The notes below the pieces were generated by a model. It saw nothing but the letters and a program-made list of their open reading frames with translations, made no database searches and was not told where the DNA came from. 48,429 nucleotides of DNA from Hyphomicrobium sp. (GTDB taxonomy: Bacteria; Pseudomonadota; Alphaproteobacteria; Rhizobiales; Hyphomicrobiaceae), in NCBI GenBank assembly GCA_019748215.1, contig JAIEPV010000167.1, positions 1 through 48,429 on the forward strand, written 5' to 3'. Of the stretch, positions 33,067 to 42,866 are shown one piece after another. The translations under genes were made by a program, and so were the position numbers. Positions within the stretch are counted from its first letter, which is position 1. Every line of letters begins with the position of its first letter.

Positions 33067-34404
33067 ATGGGTGTATTCATGATGTGCCGCGTTCGGGCGC
33101 AGGTCGTGCTCGCTTTGGCTGCAGCCGTGCCATGTTCGGTTGCTTTGTCTCCGGCCGCCTTGGCCGATCTTCCTCAAATCAAAACCAACGCCAGCAACGC
33201 TGTTCCCGAGTGCGCGACGCCCGGACGATTGACGGCGTTTTTACGTGCCCGAAACGGTCGCCTCGACGATAAGTTCCAGTCGATTGCCGCCGACTACATG
33301 CGCATCGGTGAAGAGCTGAACGTTCGCTGGGACGCGGCGTTTTTTCAAATGCTTCTGGAAACCGGCAATCTGACATTCACCGGCGACGTCTCGATCAAGC
33401 AGAACAATTTCGCTGGCCTGGGAGCGACGGGCAAACATGCTCCGGGCGAAACCTTTACCGACGTGCCGACAGGGGTGCGCGCTCACATCGAGCACTTGCT
33501 GCTCTATGCCGGTGACAAGCTCGACAATCCCGTCGCCGAGCGCACGCGCAAGGTCCAGGAGTGGGGCATCCTCACCGCATGGCAGAAAACCATTTCCGGG
33601 CCGATGACGTTTGGTGCTTTGGCCAAGCAATGGGCGCCAACCAGTCGTGCCTACGGCCGTGATATTGAAGCGGTGTCGGACGCTTTTTACCAAGGCGCTT
33701 GCAAGGCTGACGATCCAAATCCCGAAATGATGGCGCTGGCACGCCCCGGAGTGGATGTAAAATCCGGAGCGGTGACGCAAATCGTCGAGACCGCGTCGGT
33801 CGCAACGGAACCCAAACTGACCGGTGCCGAACTCGCCCGCCGCGCTGTCGACGAGGCACGGGCCTCCGGTTCATTCGTCAAATCGAGCCTTGGCGCATCG
33901 TCGCTAGTCGCCGACATGGATAAGGCGAAGATCAGCGCCACGTCGCCGGTTGTGACCATTTTGAACGCTCCGCCTGCAGCAGCCACCACGACCGAGCCCG
34001 GCCCGACCGCCGCACCGGCGGCGGCAGAAAAAATCGCAAGCACGCCAGGGTCGGTGTCAGCCGCAGGATCAGGGTCAGGAAGCGTTCAAGTGGCCGCCCT
34101 CTCGACAGGTGGGTCCTTGAAGTCCGCCGTCGCCAAGCCGTCGGCATCGGCCAGCAAGCAGCCCTCGAAAAAATCGACGTGCCGTGTATGGACGGCAAGC
34201 TACGGTGGCGGCCGGGCCGTCATCATCCGCGCCAACACCGATGAATTCGACAACTATACCGTCCTAGATGTGAACGAGGGTGCCGAAAAGCGCGAAGCTG
34301 AGGCGTATATCGCGGCCTATGCTCAAGGCGGCGAGACGGTGGCGGAATTCGCCTCGCCGTCGCAGGCGCTCGATAAGGCCTTTGAAATGTGCCCCGAGGG
34401 TTGA
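33067..34404 (+). CDS. Exported glucosaminidase-domain protein, tandem paralogue 1
   Basis: A 445-residue envelope protein. A signal peptide (VVLALAAAVPCSVALSPAALA, cleavage before DLPQ) is followed by a conserved segment VPECATPGRLTAFLRARNGR. A glucosaminidase-type (FlgJ/LytG-like) domain follows (about 70-220) with RWDAAFFQMLLETGNLTF (probable catalytic Glu), KQNNFAGLGATG and VPTGVRAHIEHLLLYA. A long Ala/Thr/Pro-rich linker (about 240-370) leads to a C-terminal domain of about 70 residues, CRVWTASYGGGRAVIIR to AFEMCPEG, flanked by cysteines. The start is uncertain: ATG 33067, 33079 or 33082. It lies directly upstream of, and is homologous to, the gene at 34436. It probably trims glycan strands during growth or daughter-cell separation (inference). 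Confidence 0.82.
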   Translation: MGVFMMCRVRAQVVLALAAAVPCSVALSPAALADLPQIKTNASNAVPECATPGRLTAFLRARNGRLDDKFQSIAADYMRIGEELNVRWDAAFFQMLLETGNLTFTGDVSIKQNNFAGLGATGKHAPGETFTDVPTGVRAHIEHLLLYAGDKLDNPVAERTRKVQEWGILTAWQKTISGPMTFGALAKQWAPTSRAYGRDIEAVSDAFYQGACKADDPNPEMMALARPGVDVKSGAVTQIVETASVATEPKLTGAELARRAVDEARASGSFVKSSLGASSLVADMDKAKISATSPVVTILNAPPAAATTTEPGPTAAPAAAEKIASTPGSVSAAGSGSGSVQVAALSTGGSLKSAVAKPSASASKQPSKKSTCRVWTASYGGGRAVIIRANTDEFDNYTVLDVNEGAEKREAEAYIAAYAQGGETVAEFASPSQALDKAFEMCPEG

Positions 34405-34435
34405 TCGCTATCGGACTTCTCCATGGGGATTGGCC

Positions 34436-35923
34436 ATGATGTCGATTGCAATGCGGCAATTTCCTCGGCGCTTGATCGCCTCTTCGGCCTCACTCGCGGT
34501 CGTCCTCGTCGTCTCCGGCCGTGTGCAGGCCGCGCCGGCAATCCGCATGAGCGCCGTCAATCATGTGCCGGCCTGTGTGACGCCGGATCGCCTGATGGCC
34601 TTCGTCTCCGCTCGCAACCCTCGTCTCGATCCTCGTTTCAAAGACATCGCCCGCTGGTACAAATACTGGGGCGAGGCTTGGCGCGTCCGATGGGACTTCG
34701 CGTTTTTTCAGATGGCCATCGAGACAAACTATCTGTCCTACCGGCGACCGGATGGGCAGCGCGGCGATGTCCATGAACGACAGAATAATTTTGCCGGCAT
34801 CGGCGCGACTGGCGGCGGAGTGCCCGGCAATCGCTTTCCCGATGTCGCAACCGGCGTTCACGCACAAATTCAGCATCTGGTCGCCTATTCGGGCGAGCGC
34901 ATTGCTCAGCCGATCGCCCCGCGTACAGTGCTTGCGCAGGACGAAATCGTCGCTAAATCTTTGGCATTACGCCGCGACGTGACCTTCGGCGATCTGGCGC
35001 GCCGGTGGGCGGTAGATCGCAATTACGCGCGGTCGATCGACGCCGTCGCCGCCGAATTCCGCGCGGTGCATTGCGCCGGAGCGGCCGCTCTCGTCAAACC
35101 CGTGGCAACCCGCGCCAATGGCAGCGGACCAGAGCTCCAGCGATTGCCGCAGCCAGCCCGCCGGATGCCGCGTGACGCATTCCCCGAACCATCAGGGCTC
35201 GGTGGGCCAAAGCCGCTCCAGCTTGCAGGTCCGCTAGCGGAGTTCGCGGAAGACTTGCCATGGCTTACAAAAACAGCACCGGCAACTGAACCGCCCGCGC
35301 TCGCGGAACCCGCCGCGCCGCCGGCTATAAAACCAACACCCAAAAAATCGACGGTCAAGAAACAGGGCGCGCCGCCCAACAAGACAGCAAACGTGCCCTC
35401 GCGCGAACCTGTGCGAACGATCTGGACGCGGGAAAAAACTCAAGTCGGCGGCGGCCAGCGTGATGCGCCTGACGTCGAACCTCGCGCAACGCCCGCGACA
35501 GCGACGTTGCAACCGTCAACGGACGACCAACCTCAACCGCAAGTGCGGCCGCCCGTGGACGCCTCACCGCGACAGGGGGCCGGGTTCTTCAGCTTGCCGA
35601 CGTTTCTGATCGCGCCAGCCTCGAATGCGCCGCAACCATCGCGCCTAGGCGGACCGTTGCCAGTTATCGCGGCAGCACCAGCCCAACTGCGCCCAATATG
35701 CCGCGTCATGAGCGCGAGCTATGGTGGCCGCAAGACGTTGCTGGTCCGCTCGATCGCTGATGGCCAGCTTCGCCTGACGGCGCTCACCGTGCATGATGGC
35801 TTTGAAAAATCGATGTTCGAAACCTACGCCAAGGCGGCGGCTCCCGGCGCCCAGCTCATCGGCGAATACGATACCCAGACCGATGCCCTGGCCGACGCAC
35901 GCATGAATTGCGATCCGCAATAG
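34436..35923 (+). CDS. Exported glucosaminidase-domain protein, tandem paralogue 2
   Basis: A 495-residue paralogue of the preceding product. The signal peptide (RRLIASSASLAVVLVVSGRV, cleavage near QAAPA) precedes VPACVTPDRLMAFVSARNPR. The glucosaminidase-like domain shows RWDFAFFQMAIETNYLSYRR, RQNNFAGIGATGGGVPGN and VATGVHAQIQHLVAYSG. A very long Pro/Lys-rich linker (about 235-420) leads to CRVMSASYGGRKTLLVR and the end near ARMNCDPQ, a match to the C-terminal domain of paralogue 1. The linkers share no sequence, which indicates an old duplication with free linker drift. The start is ATG 34436 (or 34439), after GGGGAT; it lies 32 bases after the stop of paralogue 1, so co-transcription is likely. 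Confidence 0.82.
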   Translation: MMSIAMRQFPRRLIASSASLAVVLVVSGRVQAAPAIRMSAVNHVPACVTPDRLMAFVSARNPRLDPRFKDIARWYKYWGEAWRVRWDFAFFQMAIETNYLSYRRPDGQRGDVHERQNNFAGIGATGGGVPGNRFPDVATGVHAQIQHLVAYSGERIAQPIAPRTVLAQDEIVAKSLALRRDVTFGDLARRWAVDRNYARSIDAVAAEFRAVHCAGAAALVKPVATRANGSGPELQRLPQPARRMPRDAFPEPSGLGGPKPLQLAGPLAEFAEDLPWLTKTAPATEPPALAEPAAPPAIKPTPKKSTVKKQGAPPNKTANVPSREPVRTIWTREKTQVGGGQRDAPDVEPRATPATATLQPSTDDQPQPQVRPPVDASPRQGAGFFSLPTFLIAPASNAPQPSRLGGPLPVIAAAPAQLRPICRVMSASYGGRKTLLVRSIADGQLRLTALTVHDGFEKSMFETYAKAAAPGAQLIGEYDTQTDALADARMNCDPQ

Positions 35924-35983
35924 GACGTCATTATCGGCAGCAGCCATGCAGTCCTGACGGACGTGACGTATCGCGGTGGGTGG

Positions 35984-36973
35984 CTATTGACCTGGCGAAA
36001 AATATTTGAGCGCGGCCGTCGATAATGCGCCGCCAACGACGCACGGAATTCCAAATTCAACCTGACCCAGCGCACCTGCCGCGACGCAGCCGAGTGCCAG
36101 CACGGTCTGTCCTGTCTGGCCCCACCAGTTGTACGTCCGCACGCGCTCGGGGCCTTTGACTTTCAATTCCTCGATTGAAGCCAGCGCCTGCTTCCTGATT
36201 TTTGCAAGTTCGAGTGTCTCGGAGGCTTCAATGACTTCATGCATCGGCTTGCGTATATCGGGCGTTTCATCGGCTGCGATCGATTTCAGCATCGCCAGCA
36301 GATCTGGATCGCGCGAGGCGTTTTGCGCCAGCGTCCATTTGGCCATGGCACCGATGGTCAGTTTCTCGACTTCGTTTTTGTCTTCGGTCCAGGCAAGAAC
36401 TTTCGAGATGCGGCGCACCGGAGGTTCCGACCCGGTGGCGAAATAGTAGCCCCAGTTGACGTCGATGGCCGATTGATCTTCTGCGATCGATAAATCCGCC
36501 AACACCGGTTTGTTGGCGAACAGATAACGATCGATCAGAACTTTGCGGGCCGGCATGCGTTCGACGAATTTCGTCAACAGCGGCTTCCAATCGAATAGCC
36601 CGGAATAGGCGATGGCCTTAATGACAAGGACTTGGTCTTCGCTGGGCAGCGGAAACATGTCGGCGATCAGCTGTTCGGCATCATCGGGATTGGAGCCGAT
36701 GACACCGGCTGTGAAGCCGATGTAGACACCGGCTTGATCCATGTCGCGCATGACGCCAAACTTCGACATAGCTTTGACGGCATTGGGCAACCCTTTAAAA
36801 TCCGGATTGAGCCGATAACCGTTGATCCACGCGAGAAGCTGTTCGGCTTTTTCGAAAGTCTGCGGCGCTGCGGTTTTATTCGCTTTAGTGGCCGCGACAG
36901 CAGAGACCGCCAATACAGAGACGATGACGCCGGCGACCAGCGCGTAGCTTAACGTCGTCCCCCAGCTACGCAT
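35984..36973 (-). CDS. Hypothetical envelope protein with N-terminal signal anchor
   Basis: A 329-residue protein of unrecognised family. The N terminus is a signal or anchor (TLSYALVAGVIVSVLAVSAV, then AATKANKTAAP). The body is helical with FEKAEQLLAWINGYRLNPDF, KAMSKFGVMRDMDQAGVYIG, PDDAEQLIADMFPLPSEDQV, VNWGYYFATGSEPPVRRISK, and a C-terminal hydrophobic stretch (GQTVLALGCVAAGALGQVEF) that could be a second membrane helix. GGAG about nine bases ahead of ATG 36973 sets the start; an in-frame frame up to 37261 overlaps uvrC and is rejected. It is divergent from uvrC with 136 bases between starts. No catalytic motif is visible. Confidence 0.75.
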   Translation of the reverse strand: MRSWGTTLSYALVAGVIVSVLAVSAVAATKANKTAAPQTFEKAEQLLAWINGYRLNPDFKGLPNAVKAMSKFGVMRDMDQAGVYIGFTAGVIGSNPDDAEQLIADMFPLPSEDQVLVIKAIAYSGLFDWKPLLTKFVERMPARKVLIDRYLFANKPVLADLSIAEDQSAIDVNWGYYFATGSEPPVRRISKVLAWTEDKNEVEKLTIGAMAKWTLAQNASRDPDLLAMLKSIAADETPDIRKPMHEVIEASETLELAKIRKQALASIEELKVKGPERVRTYNWWGQTGQTVLALGCVAAGALGQVEFGIPCVVGGALSTAALKYFSPGQ

Positions 36974-37109
36974 GGTGCCGTCTCCGATCGCAGCAAACTT
37001 CGGTCGATGTCCTGAAGCCTCGACTGCAACGCTTCGCACATGGTGATTTTGTGGCGGAGCACTTATCTCAACGCCTTGACCGCAGCCTGCCGCTGCCAAT
37101 AGTGACGCC

Positions 37110-39176
37110 ATGAGCGACTTGAAAAACGGCCCGACGAACGGCCAGCCGGCCGACAGCCCGGAAAATGCGCCGACCACACTCGTCGCGCCTGTCGAAACCG
37201 GCCCAGACGTGATCGCGCGGTATCTGAAGCTGTTACCAGCGACACCTGGCGTGTATCGCATGCTCGATACCGCCGGAGACGTGATCTATGTCGGCAAGGC
37301 GCGGTCGCTCAAGGCCCGGGTGTCGAATTATGCTCGCCTCAACGGACATACCAACCGCATCGCGCGGATGATCACGGCAACGGCCGCGATGGAATTTGTA
37401 TCTGTCAGAACCGAAGCCGAAGCCCTGCTGCTCGAAGCCAATTTGATCAAACGCTTCCGTCCGCGCTTCAATGTTTTGATGCGCGACGATAAGTCATTTC
37501 CCTATATCCTCATCACGCGGGATCACGGAGCGGCGCAGGTGACCAAGCATCGCGGCGCGCGCAATCGAAAGGGCGATTACTTCGGACCGTTTGCATCGGC
37601 CGGTGCCGTCAACCGAACGATTACGATGTTGCAGCGGGCATTTTTGCTCAGGACCTGCACTGATAGCGTTTACGACAGCCGCACGCGTCCTTGCCTGCTG
37701 CATCAGATCAAGCGCTGCGCCGCACCCTGCACAAATGAAATTCCGCGCGACGAGTATGACAAACTCGTCGATGAGGCCGTTCGCTTTTTGCGCGGCGAAA
37801 GCCAGAACGTGCGCGAAATGTACCAGCACATGATGCAGGACGCCTCCGACGCGCTCGATTTCGAGGCGGCTGCCAAGTTTCGAAATCGCCTGTGGGCACT
37901 CGCCCACGTCACCGCCGACCAAGCGATCAATCCCGATGGCGTTGAAGAAGCGGACGTGTTCGCGGCATATCAAGATGGCGGACAAACCTGCATTCAGGTT
38001 TTCTTTTTTAGAACCGGCCAGAACTGGGGCAATCGTGCCTACTATCCGAAAGCCGACCGATCGCTGCCGGTCGAAGATGTTTTGGATAGCTTCATCGCGC
38101 AGTTTTACGATGACAAACCCATCCCGCGCCTGATTCTGCTGTCGCACGATGTGCCAAACCGCTCCGTGCTCGTTGAAGCGCTATCGAGCAAAAGCGATCG
38201 CAAGGTCGATATTCGCGTTCCGGCGCGCGGCACCAAGTCGGGTCTTGTCGATCACGCATTGTCGAATGCGCGCGAAGCTCTTGGCCGCAAGCTGGCCGAG
38301 AGCTCATCGCAGACACGTTTGCTTGCCGGAGTTGCGGAAAGGTTTGGCCTGACGCGACCGCCGCGTCGCATCGAAGTGTTCGACAACAGCCACATCTCGG
38401 GCAGCAACGCCGTCGGCGCGATGATCGTTGCGGGACCCGACGGCTTTGTCAAAGGCCAATATCGAAAATTCAATATCAAATCGCCCGATATCGCGCCGGG
38501 TGATGACTACGCGATGATGCGCGAAGTGCTGACCCGGCGCTTCAAACGCATCGCCGATCAGGCAGGAGCGATGAGCCAGAACGAGGACCTAGGCGCACCA
38601 CCAACTGGCCCGGATCAACCCGCGAGATCAGCTCCCTTCGACCCCATCGCCGGCGCTTTAGATGATAACGAGATCGATGACGATGAAACCGCGCTTGCGG
38701 ACCCGAACGAATTTCCGTCCGTCCCCGATCTCGTTTTGATCGATGGCGGCGCCGGGCAGCTTGCCGTCGCCAAACAGGTGATGGCCGACCTAGGCGTCAC
38801 GACAATCCCGCTCATTGGCGTGGCCAAGGGGCCCGATCGCGATGCCGGTCGCGAGCATTTCCACATGCCAGGGCGGGGCGCGTCGATGATGCTCGAAGCG
38901 CGAGATCCCGTTTTGTATTTCGTGCAGCGGTTGCGCGACGAGGCGCATCGCTTCGCCATCGGCGCGCACCGCGCCAAACGGTCGGCCGCGATCGGAGCCA
39001 ACCCATTGGATGAAATCGACGGCATTGGGCCAACGCGCAAGCGCGCGCTGCTCAAGCATTTCGGATCGGCCAAAGCCGTATCGCGCGCGGGCATCGAAGA
39101 TCTCAAGGCTGTGACCGGTGTTTCGGCGGACATGGCACAAAAAATCTATGATTTTTTCCATGATAAGGCTGGATAA
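37110..39176 (+). CDS. uvrC: UvrABC excinuclease subunit C
   Basis: A 688-residue nuclease that makes both incisions in nucleotide excision repair. The N-terminal GIY-YIG domain (about 35-125) has [20 protein letters not shown] and [33 protein letters not shown] follows, then a UVR/UvrB-binding motif (about 240-270, [19 protein letters not shown]). The C-terminal endonuclease domain shows [36 protein letters not shown], and the last HhH pair is [20 protein letters not shown]. An acidic insert of about 60 residues (around [18 protein letters not shown]) interrupts the endonuclease domain, common in this group. A small stem (AGGCTG/CAGCCT) spans the stop but has no T-run. It leads the uvrC, mscS, pgsA, moaD, moaE series. 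Confidence 0.96.
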   Translation: MSDLKNGPTNGQPADSPENAPTTLVAPVETGPDVIARYLKLLPATPGVYRMLDTAGDVIYVGKARSLKARVSNYARLNGHTNRIARMITATAAMEFVSVRTEAEALLLEANLIKRFRPRFNVLMRDDKSFPYILITRDHGAAQVTKHRGARNRKGDYFGPFASAGAVNRTITMLQRAFLLRTCTDSVYDSRTRPCLLHQIKRCAAPCTNEIPRDEYDKLVDEAVRFLRGESQNVREMYQHMMQDASDALDFEAAAKFRNRLWALAHVTADQAINPDGVEEADVFAAYQDGGQTCIQVFFFRTGQNWGNRAYYPKADRSLPVEDVLDSFIAQFYDDKPIPRLILLSHDVPNRSVLVEALSSKSDRKVDIRVPARGTKSGLVDHALSNAREALGRKLAESSSQTRLLAGVAERFGLTRPPRRIEVFDNSHISGSNAVGAMIVAGPDGFVKGQYRKFNIKSPDIAPGDDYAMMREVLTRRFKRIADQAGAMSQNEDLGAPPTGPDQPARSAPFDPIAGALDDNEIDDDETALADPNEFPSVPDLVLIDGGAGQLAVAKQVMADLGVTTIPLIGVAKGPDRDAGREHFHMPGRGASMMLEARDPVLYFVQRLRDEAHRFAIGAHRAKRSAAIGANPLDEIDGIGPTRKRALLKHFGSAKAVSRAGIEDLKAVTGVSADMAQKIYDFFHDKAG

Positions 39177-39297
39177 ATTCAGCCTGCGGCGGCATGGACA
39201 TCGTCATCGATCCACGCCCTGCCCTATTCGTGCGCGAAACAAGGTTTGAACACGCCAGCCGGGCGCATGTTCGTTCCATCAATCCAGGTTATCGCTC

Positions 39298-41838
39298 TTG
39301 TCATACAGCACCAAAATTGCCGCTCTCGTGGTCGCCCTCACGATGGGTCTAAGCACGATATGTGTCGCACAAGATGCGGCACCGGCTGCTCAACAAAAGC
39401 CGCCAGCCGCGACGGCGCCGGCTCCTGCCACCAAACCAGCAGCCGCGCCTGAGGCGGCTCACGCTCCGGCACCAGCTCCGGCACCCGTGCCCGCCGCCGA
39501 CAACGCCGCTAAAGCGCCCGCAGCAGACCCACCGTCGGCTCCCGTAGCGCCGATCTTGCCGCCCGAAGTCAACGAGACCATCGTCAGAGTGGTCGGCACG
39601 ATGGAAGGCGCTGAAAAATCGCTCACTGCGATCACCAGCGTCGATACAGATCTCGGCCGTCTGCGCGACGAGATTGACGGTGTGATTTCGAAGAGCACGC
39701 GCACCGCCGACAGCCTGCGACCACGCCTTGCCGATATTCAAAGTCAAATCGACCGCCTGGGCCCGGCGCCTGATAAGGGCGCTCCTCCCGAAGCTCCATC
39801 GGCAGCGGCCGAGCGCACGCGCCTGTCGGCAGACGGATCGGAACTCGGCGGCGCCATCAAGACTCTGGAAGTGACGTGGTGGCGAGCGCGCCAGGCGATC
39901 GACAAGATCACCGAGCTGCGGCTGCAATTGTTCGTGCGCAGTCTCACCGAGCGCATGTCGAGCCCGATGTTTCCCGACCTATGGAAAAATCTGGCACGAG
40001 ATTGGCCGGGCGTCGCCTGGCGCATGCAGTATAACGCCACCGATATTGCAACATCCGTCAATCGGCAGAAGGCGAGCGTCGCCGTACTTCTCATTGCAGC
40101 CCTCGCTTTATATATGCTGCTGAAGGGCGTTGTGATGCGCGCAACGCGCTATCGCGGTGCTCCCAGCGCGCTCAGTCCAACATTCTTCGAACGTGCGGCG
40201 TCAGCCTCGTGGATTGCTCCGGTCCGTGCGATCCCGGGCGTCGCAACCGCCTTTTTGCTTTATGGCGGTTTCGATTATCTCGGACTGCTTTACTATCCGA
40301 CGGCGGCACCGGCTGGCGTGGCGCTGCTACGCACGTCGCTGATCTTTATCGGCGTGGCGGCCTTGCTCTGGGCCGTGTTCGCACCCTCGCACCCCCATCG
40401 CCGGCTTGTGTCCCTGTCCAATCGCAGTGCCCGGCGAACATCGCGGCTGTTGAAAATTTTGGCCGCAATCTATGCAGGCGATTTGTTTCTGTCGAGCCTT
40501 GGACAAATCCTCTATTTCCCGCTGTCAATCAGTGTCGTCCAATCACTGATGGCGTCGCTTGCTTTCGCTGGCGTTCTGATCGGATTGCTGCTGACACCGT
40601 TTGAACCCTTCGAACGATCTGCCAGTGAGCCGAGCGTCACACGGATCGTCAGCCGCCATGAGCCGCGCTGGCTGAAGATCCCGTTATGGATCGCCGCCGC
40701 TGCCATCGTGATCGCCTGCCTTAGCGGCTACGTTGCGCTCGGACGCTTCCTCGCCCAGCAGATCGTCATGACGGGTGTCGTCGGATTGGTGGCGACGTTG
40801 CTGTATCTCGCTATTCGGGCCTTCACCCGCGAGAACGCCGATAATCGCAGCGCCACGAGCATTTTCCTGGAAGAGCAGATTGGCTTCGACGCAGCACGCC
40901 GCCGGCAACTGGCATGGGTCACGGAGAGCCTGTTATCAGTCGCCGTCGTTTTGATCACGCTGCCGCTGCTGTTGCTGCAGTGGGGGTTTGCCGCCGCCGA
41001 CATTCGCGATTGGACGAAATCACTCCTGTTTGGCTTCGAAATCGGCCAGTTCAAGATTTCGCTCGTGCGCATCCTGCTCGGCATCCTGCTGTTCATGGGT
41101 TTGCTGTTCGCCACCCGGCTGATCCAACGGCGCTTGCGCGACACCGTTCTCGTGCAGCCGCGCATGGATGTTGGCATCGCCAACTCGATCGATACCGCCG
41201 TCGGCTATGCCGGCACGGCAATCGCGGCCATTGTCGCGATATCGTATGCCGGGTTCGATATCACCAACCTGGCGATTGTCGCCGGCGCACTCTCGGTCGG
41301 TATCGGTTTCGGCTTGCAGTCGATCGTCAACAACTTCGTTTCAGGGCTGATCTTGCTCATCGAACGTCCGATCAAAGTCGGCGATTGGATTGTGGTCGGC
41401 AATGAGCAGGGCAACGTCAAACGCATCTCGGTGCGCTCGACTGAAATTGAGACGTTCGATCGCGCCAGCCTCATTGTCCCGAACTCGGAACTGATCACCG
41501 GCCGGGTGTTGAATTGGACGCATCGCAATGCCTTGGGCCGCGTCGTGTTGAAATTCAATGCCGGTCCGAACGCCGATCCCCGGCGCGTGCTGGAGATCTT
41601 GAAATCGTGCGCCGACAAGCATCCCGACATTCTGCAAGAGCCAGCACCCCTGGCCGTCTTCGAAGGCTATACGTCAACGTCGACCGACTATTCGCTGCGC
41701 GTTCTTCTACCCGATATCAATCGCGGCCTTCGTGTGCAGTCGGACCTGCGGATCGCCGTCTTTGAAGCCCTGCGGCGCGGCAGTGTCGCAGTTTCGGGAG
41801 CCGTTGCCGCCGAAGTCCAGGACGTATCCGCCGCGTGA
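39298..41838 (+). CDS. Mechanosensitive channel, DUF3772-MscS family
   Basis: An 846-residue large MscS-type protein. A signal peptide (STKIAALVVALTMGLSTICV, cleavage near AQDA) is followed by an Ala/Pro-rich stretch (about 30-85). A periplasmic helical DUF3772-like region (about 95-235) has ADSLRPRLADIQSQIDRLGP and MSSPMFPDLWKNL. Then come many transmembrane helices (about 260-620). The C-terminal MscS pore region has AGALSVGIGFGLQSIVNNFV and SGLILLIERPIKVGDWIVVG, then a cytosolic vestibule. The best start is TTG 39298, which alone gives an intact signal peptide; no ATG opens before residue 16. It would gate solute release under osmotic down-shock. It lies 121 bases after uvrC. Confidence 0.88.
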   Translation: MSYSTKIAALVVALTMGLSTICVAQDAAPAAQQKPPAATAPAPATKPAAAPEAAHAPAPAPAPVPAADNAAKAPAADPPSAPVAPILPPEVNETIVRVVGTMEGAEKSLTAITSVDTDLGRLRDEIDGVISKSTRTADSLRPRLADIQSQIDRLGPAPDKGAPPEAPSAAAERTRLSADGSELGGAIKTLEVTWWRARQAIDKITELRLQLFVRSLTERMSSPMFPDLWKNLARDWPGVAWRMQYNATDIATSVNRQKASVAVLLIAALALYMLLKGVVMRATRYRGAPSALSPTFFERAASASWIAPVRAIPGVATAFLLYGGFDYLGLLYYPTAAPAGVALLRTSLIFIGVAALLWAVFAPSHPHRRLVSLSNRSARRTSRLLKILAAIYAGDLFLSSLGQILYFPLSISVVQSLMASLAFAGVLIGLLLTPFEPFERSASEPSVTRIVSRHEPRWLKIPLWIAAAAIVIACLSGYVALGRFLAQQIVMTGVVGLVATLLYLAIRAFTRENADNRSATSIFLEEQIGFDAARRRQLAWVTESLLSVAVVLITLPLLLLQWGFAAADIRDWTKSLLFGFEIGQFKISLVRILLGILLFMGLLFATRLIQRRLRDTVLVQPRMDVGIANSIDTAVGYAGTAIAAIVAISYAGFDITNLAIVAGALSVGIGFGLQSIVNNFVSGLILLIERPIKVGDWIVVGNEQGNVKRISVRSTEIETFDRASLIVPNSELITGRVLNWTHRNALGRVVLKFNAGPNADPRRVLEILKSCADKHPDILQEPAPLAVFEGYTSTSTDYSLRVLLPDINRGLRVQSDLRIAVFEALRRGSVAVSGAVAAEVQDVSAA

Positions 41839-41884
41839 TGACGGCATCTTCAAACCGCGAGGCCGTGGCGGTCACCTGGCCGGC

Positions 41885-41932
41885 GCCGACCGCCGCCGCC
41901 GCGTGCACGATGGGCTGCCGACCGCCGCCGCC
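41885..41932. repeat. Two 16-bp direct repeats 32 bp apart
   Basis: GCCGACCGCCGCCGCC occurs at 41885-41900 and again at 41917-41932, in the 153-base gap between mscS and pgsA. It is GC-rich and low in complexity, so replication slippage is the simplest source; I see no stem-loop or T-run that would make it a terminator. Confidence 0.6.
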
Positions 41933-41991
41933 AAGCCAGGGCTTGCCGACGGCCCATTGACGGGCAGGCGAGGCAAAGGTTAGCCAGACGT

Positions 41992-42579
41992 ATGGATCAC
42001 GCCGCGCGCCGCAGCATTTCGACCAGCCTGCCCAACATCTTGACCTATGGACGCATCGCTGCGGTGCTGGTGCTGGCGGCTTTGCTGTTTTTCGGGACGG
42101 GCGAAGCGTCACGGTGGACGGCGTTTGCGATTTTTGTCGTCGCCTGCATTACCGATTGGCTCGACGGTTATCTCGCCCGCATCTGGCAGCTGCAATCAAA
42201 TCTCGGGCGAATGCTGGACCCGATCGCCGACAAGCTGCTCGTCGGCGCAACGCTGTTGATGCTGGTTCACGAGGGCACGATCACCGGATGGTCGATCTGG
42301 GCCGCGCTGATCATTCTATCGCGCGAAATTCTGGTTTCCGGACTGCGCGAGTTTTTGGCTGAGTTGAACGTTAAAGTTCACGTCACGCACCTGGCCAAAT
42401 GGAAAACCGCGTTCCAATTCATCGCCCTCGCCGTGCTGCTCGCTGGACCGGCGGCCGACAGATACTTGCCCGGCATTACCGAAGCCGGTCTCATCCTGCT
42501 GTGGATCGCCGCTCTTCTGACGCTGTTTACGGGGTATGATTACCTGAAAGCCGGCGTGCGCTCAGCAATCGACGAATGA
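41992..42579 (+). CDS. pgsA: CDP-diacylglycerol--glycerol-3-phosphate 3-phosphatidyltransferase
   Basis: A 195-residue inner-membrane enzyme that makes phosphatidylglycerophosphate, the precursor of phosphatidylglycerol. The CDP-alcohol phosphotransferase signature (DG-x2-AR-x8-G-x3-D-x3-D) is complete in DWLDGYLARIWQLQSNLGRM followed by LDPIADK (about 57-83). Around it are about five hydrophobic helices, for example VLVLAALLFFGTG, LIILSREILVSGLREFL and GLILLWIAALLTLF. SLPNILTYGRI at the N terminus is typical of PgsA. Its stop overlaps the moaD start by four bases (ATGA, 42576-42579), giving the uvrC-pgsA-moaD-moaE order common in this order. Confidence 0.93.
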   Translation: MDHAARRSISTSLPNILTYGRIAAVLVLAALLFFGTGEASRWTAFAIFVVACITDWLDGYLARIWQLQSNLGRMLDPIADKLLVGATLLMLVHEGTITGWSIWAALIILSREILVSGLREFLAELNVKVHVTHLAKWKTAFQFIALAVLLAGPAADRYLPGITEAGLILLWIAALLTLFTGYDYLKAGVRSAIDE

Positions 42580-42866
42580 CAGCGATGGTTCATCAAGAGA
42601 CAGTATCCCACGCGGTTACCATTCGTTATTTCGCTTGGGTCCGCGAACACATCGGCCACAGCGAGGAGCATGTCGTCCTGCCGGCTGCGGTCGGCACGAT
42701 CGCTGATCTGATCACGTGGTTGAGCAATCGCGGCAGCAATTATGCGGAAGCTTTCAAGCATCCCCCCGCCATTCGCGCCGCCCTCGATCGTGTCCATGTC
42801 AAGCATGACGCCGTCATCGGCGAAGCCCGCGAAATCGGCTTTTTCCCGCCCGTCACCGGGGGATGA
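42576..42866 (+). CDS. moaD: Molybdopterin synthase sulfur-carrier subunit
   Basis: The 96-residue ubiquitin-like small subunit ends in the required Gly-Gly (FFPPVTGG), which is thiocarboxylated and donates sulfur to precursor Z. It has VTIRYFAWVREHIGHSEEHV near the start and RAALDRVHVKHDAVIGEARE later. Lengths of 80-96 residues are normal. The ATG at 42576 overlaps the pgsA stop; an internal ATG four codons later is an alternative. Its own stop overlaps the moaE start (ATGA, 42863-42866), so MoaD and MoaE are made together. Confidence 0.95.
   Translation: MTAMVHQETVSHAVTIRYFAWVREHIGHSEEHVVLPAAVGTIADLITWLSNRGSNYAEAFKHPPAIRAALDRVHVKHDAVIGEAREIGFFPPVTGG

Noticed and set aside
39165-39184. Small stem (AGGCTG/CAGCCT) over the uvrC stop
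   Set aside because: Only six pairs with no T-run; not enough for a terminator.
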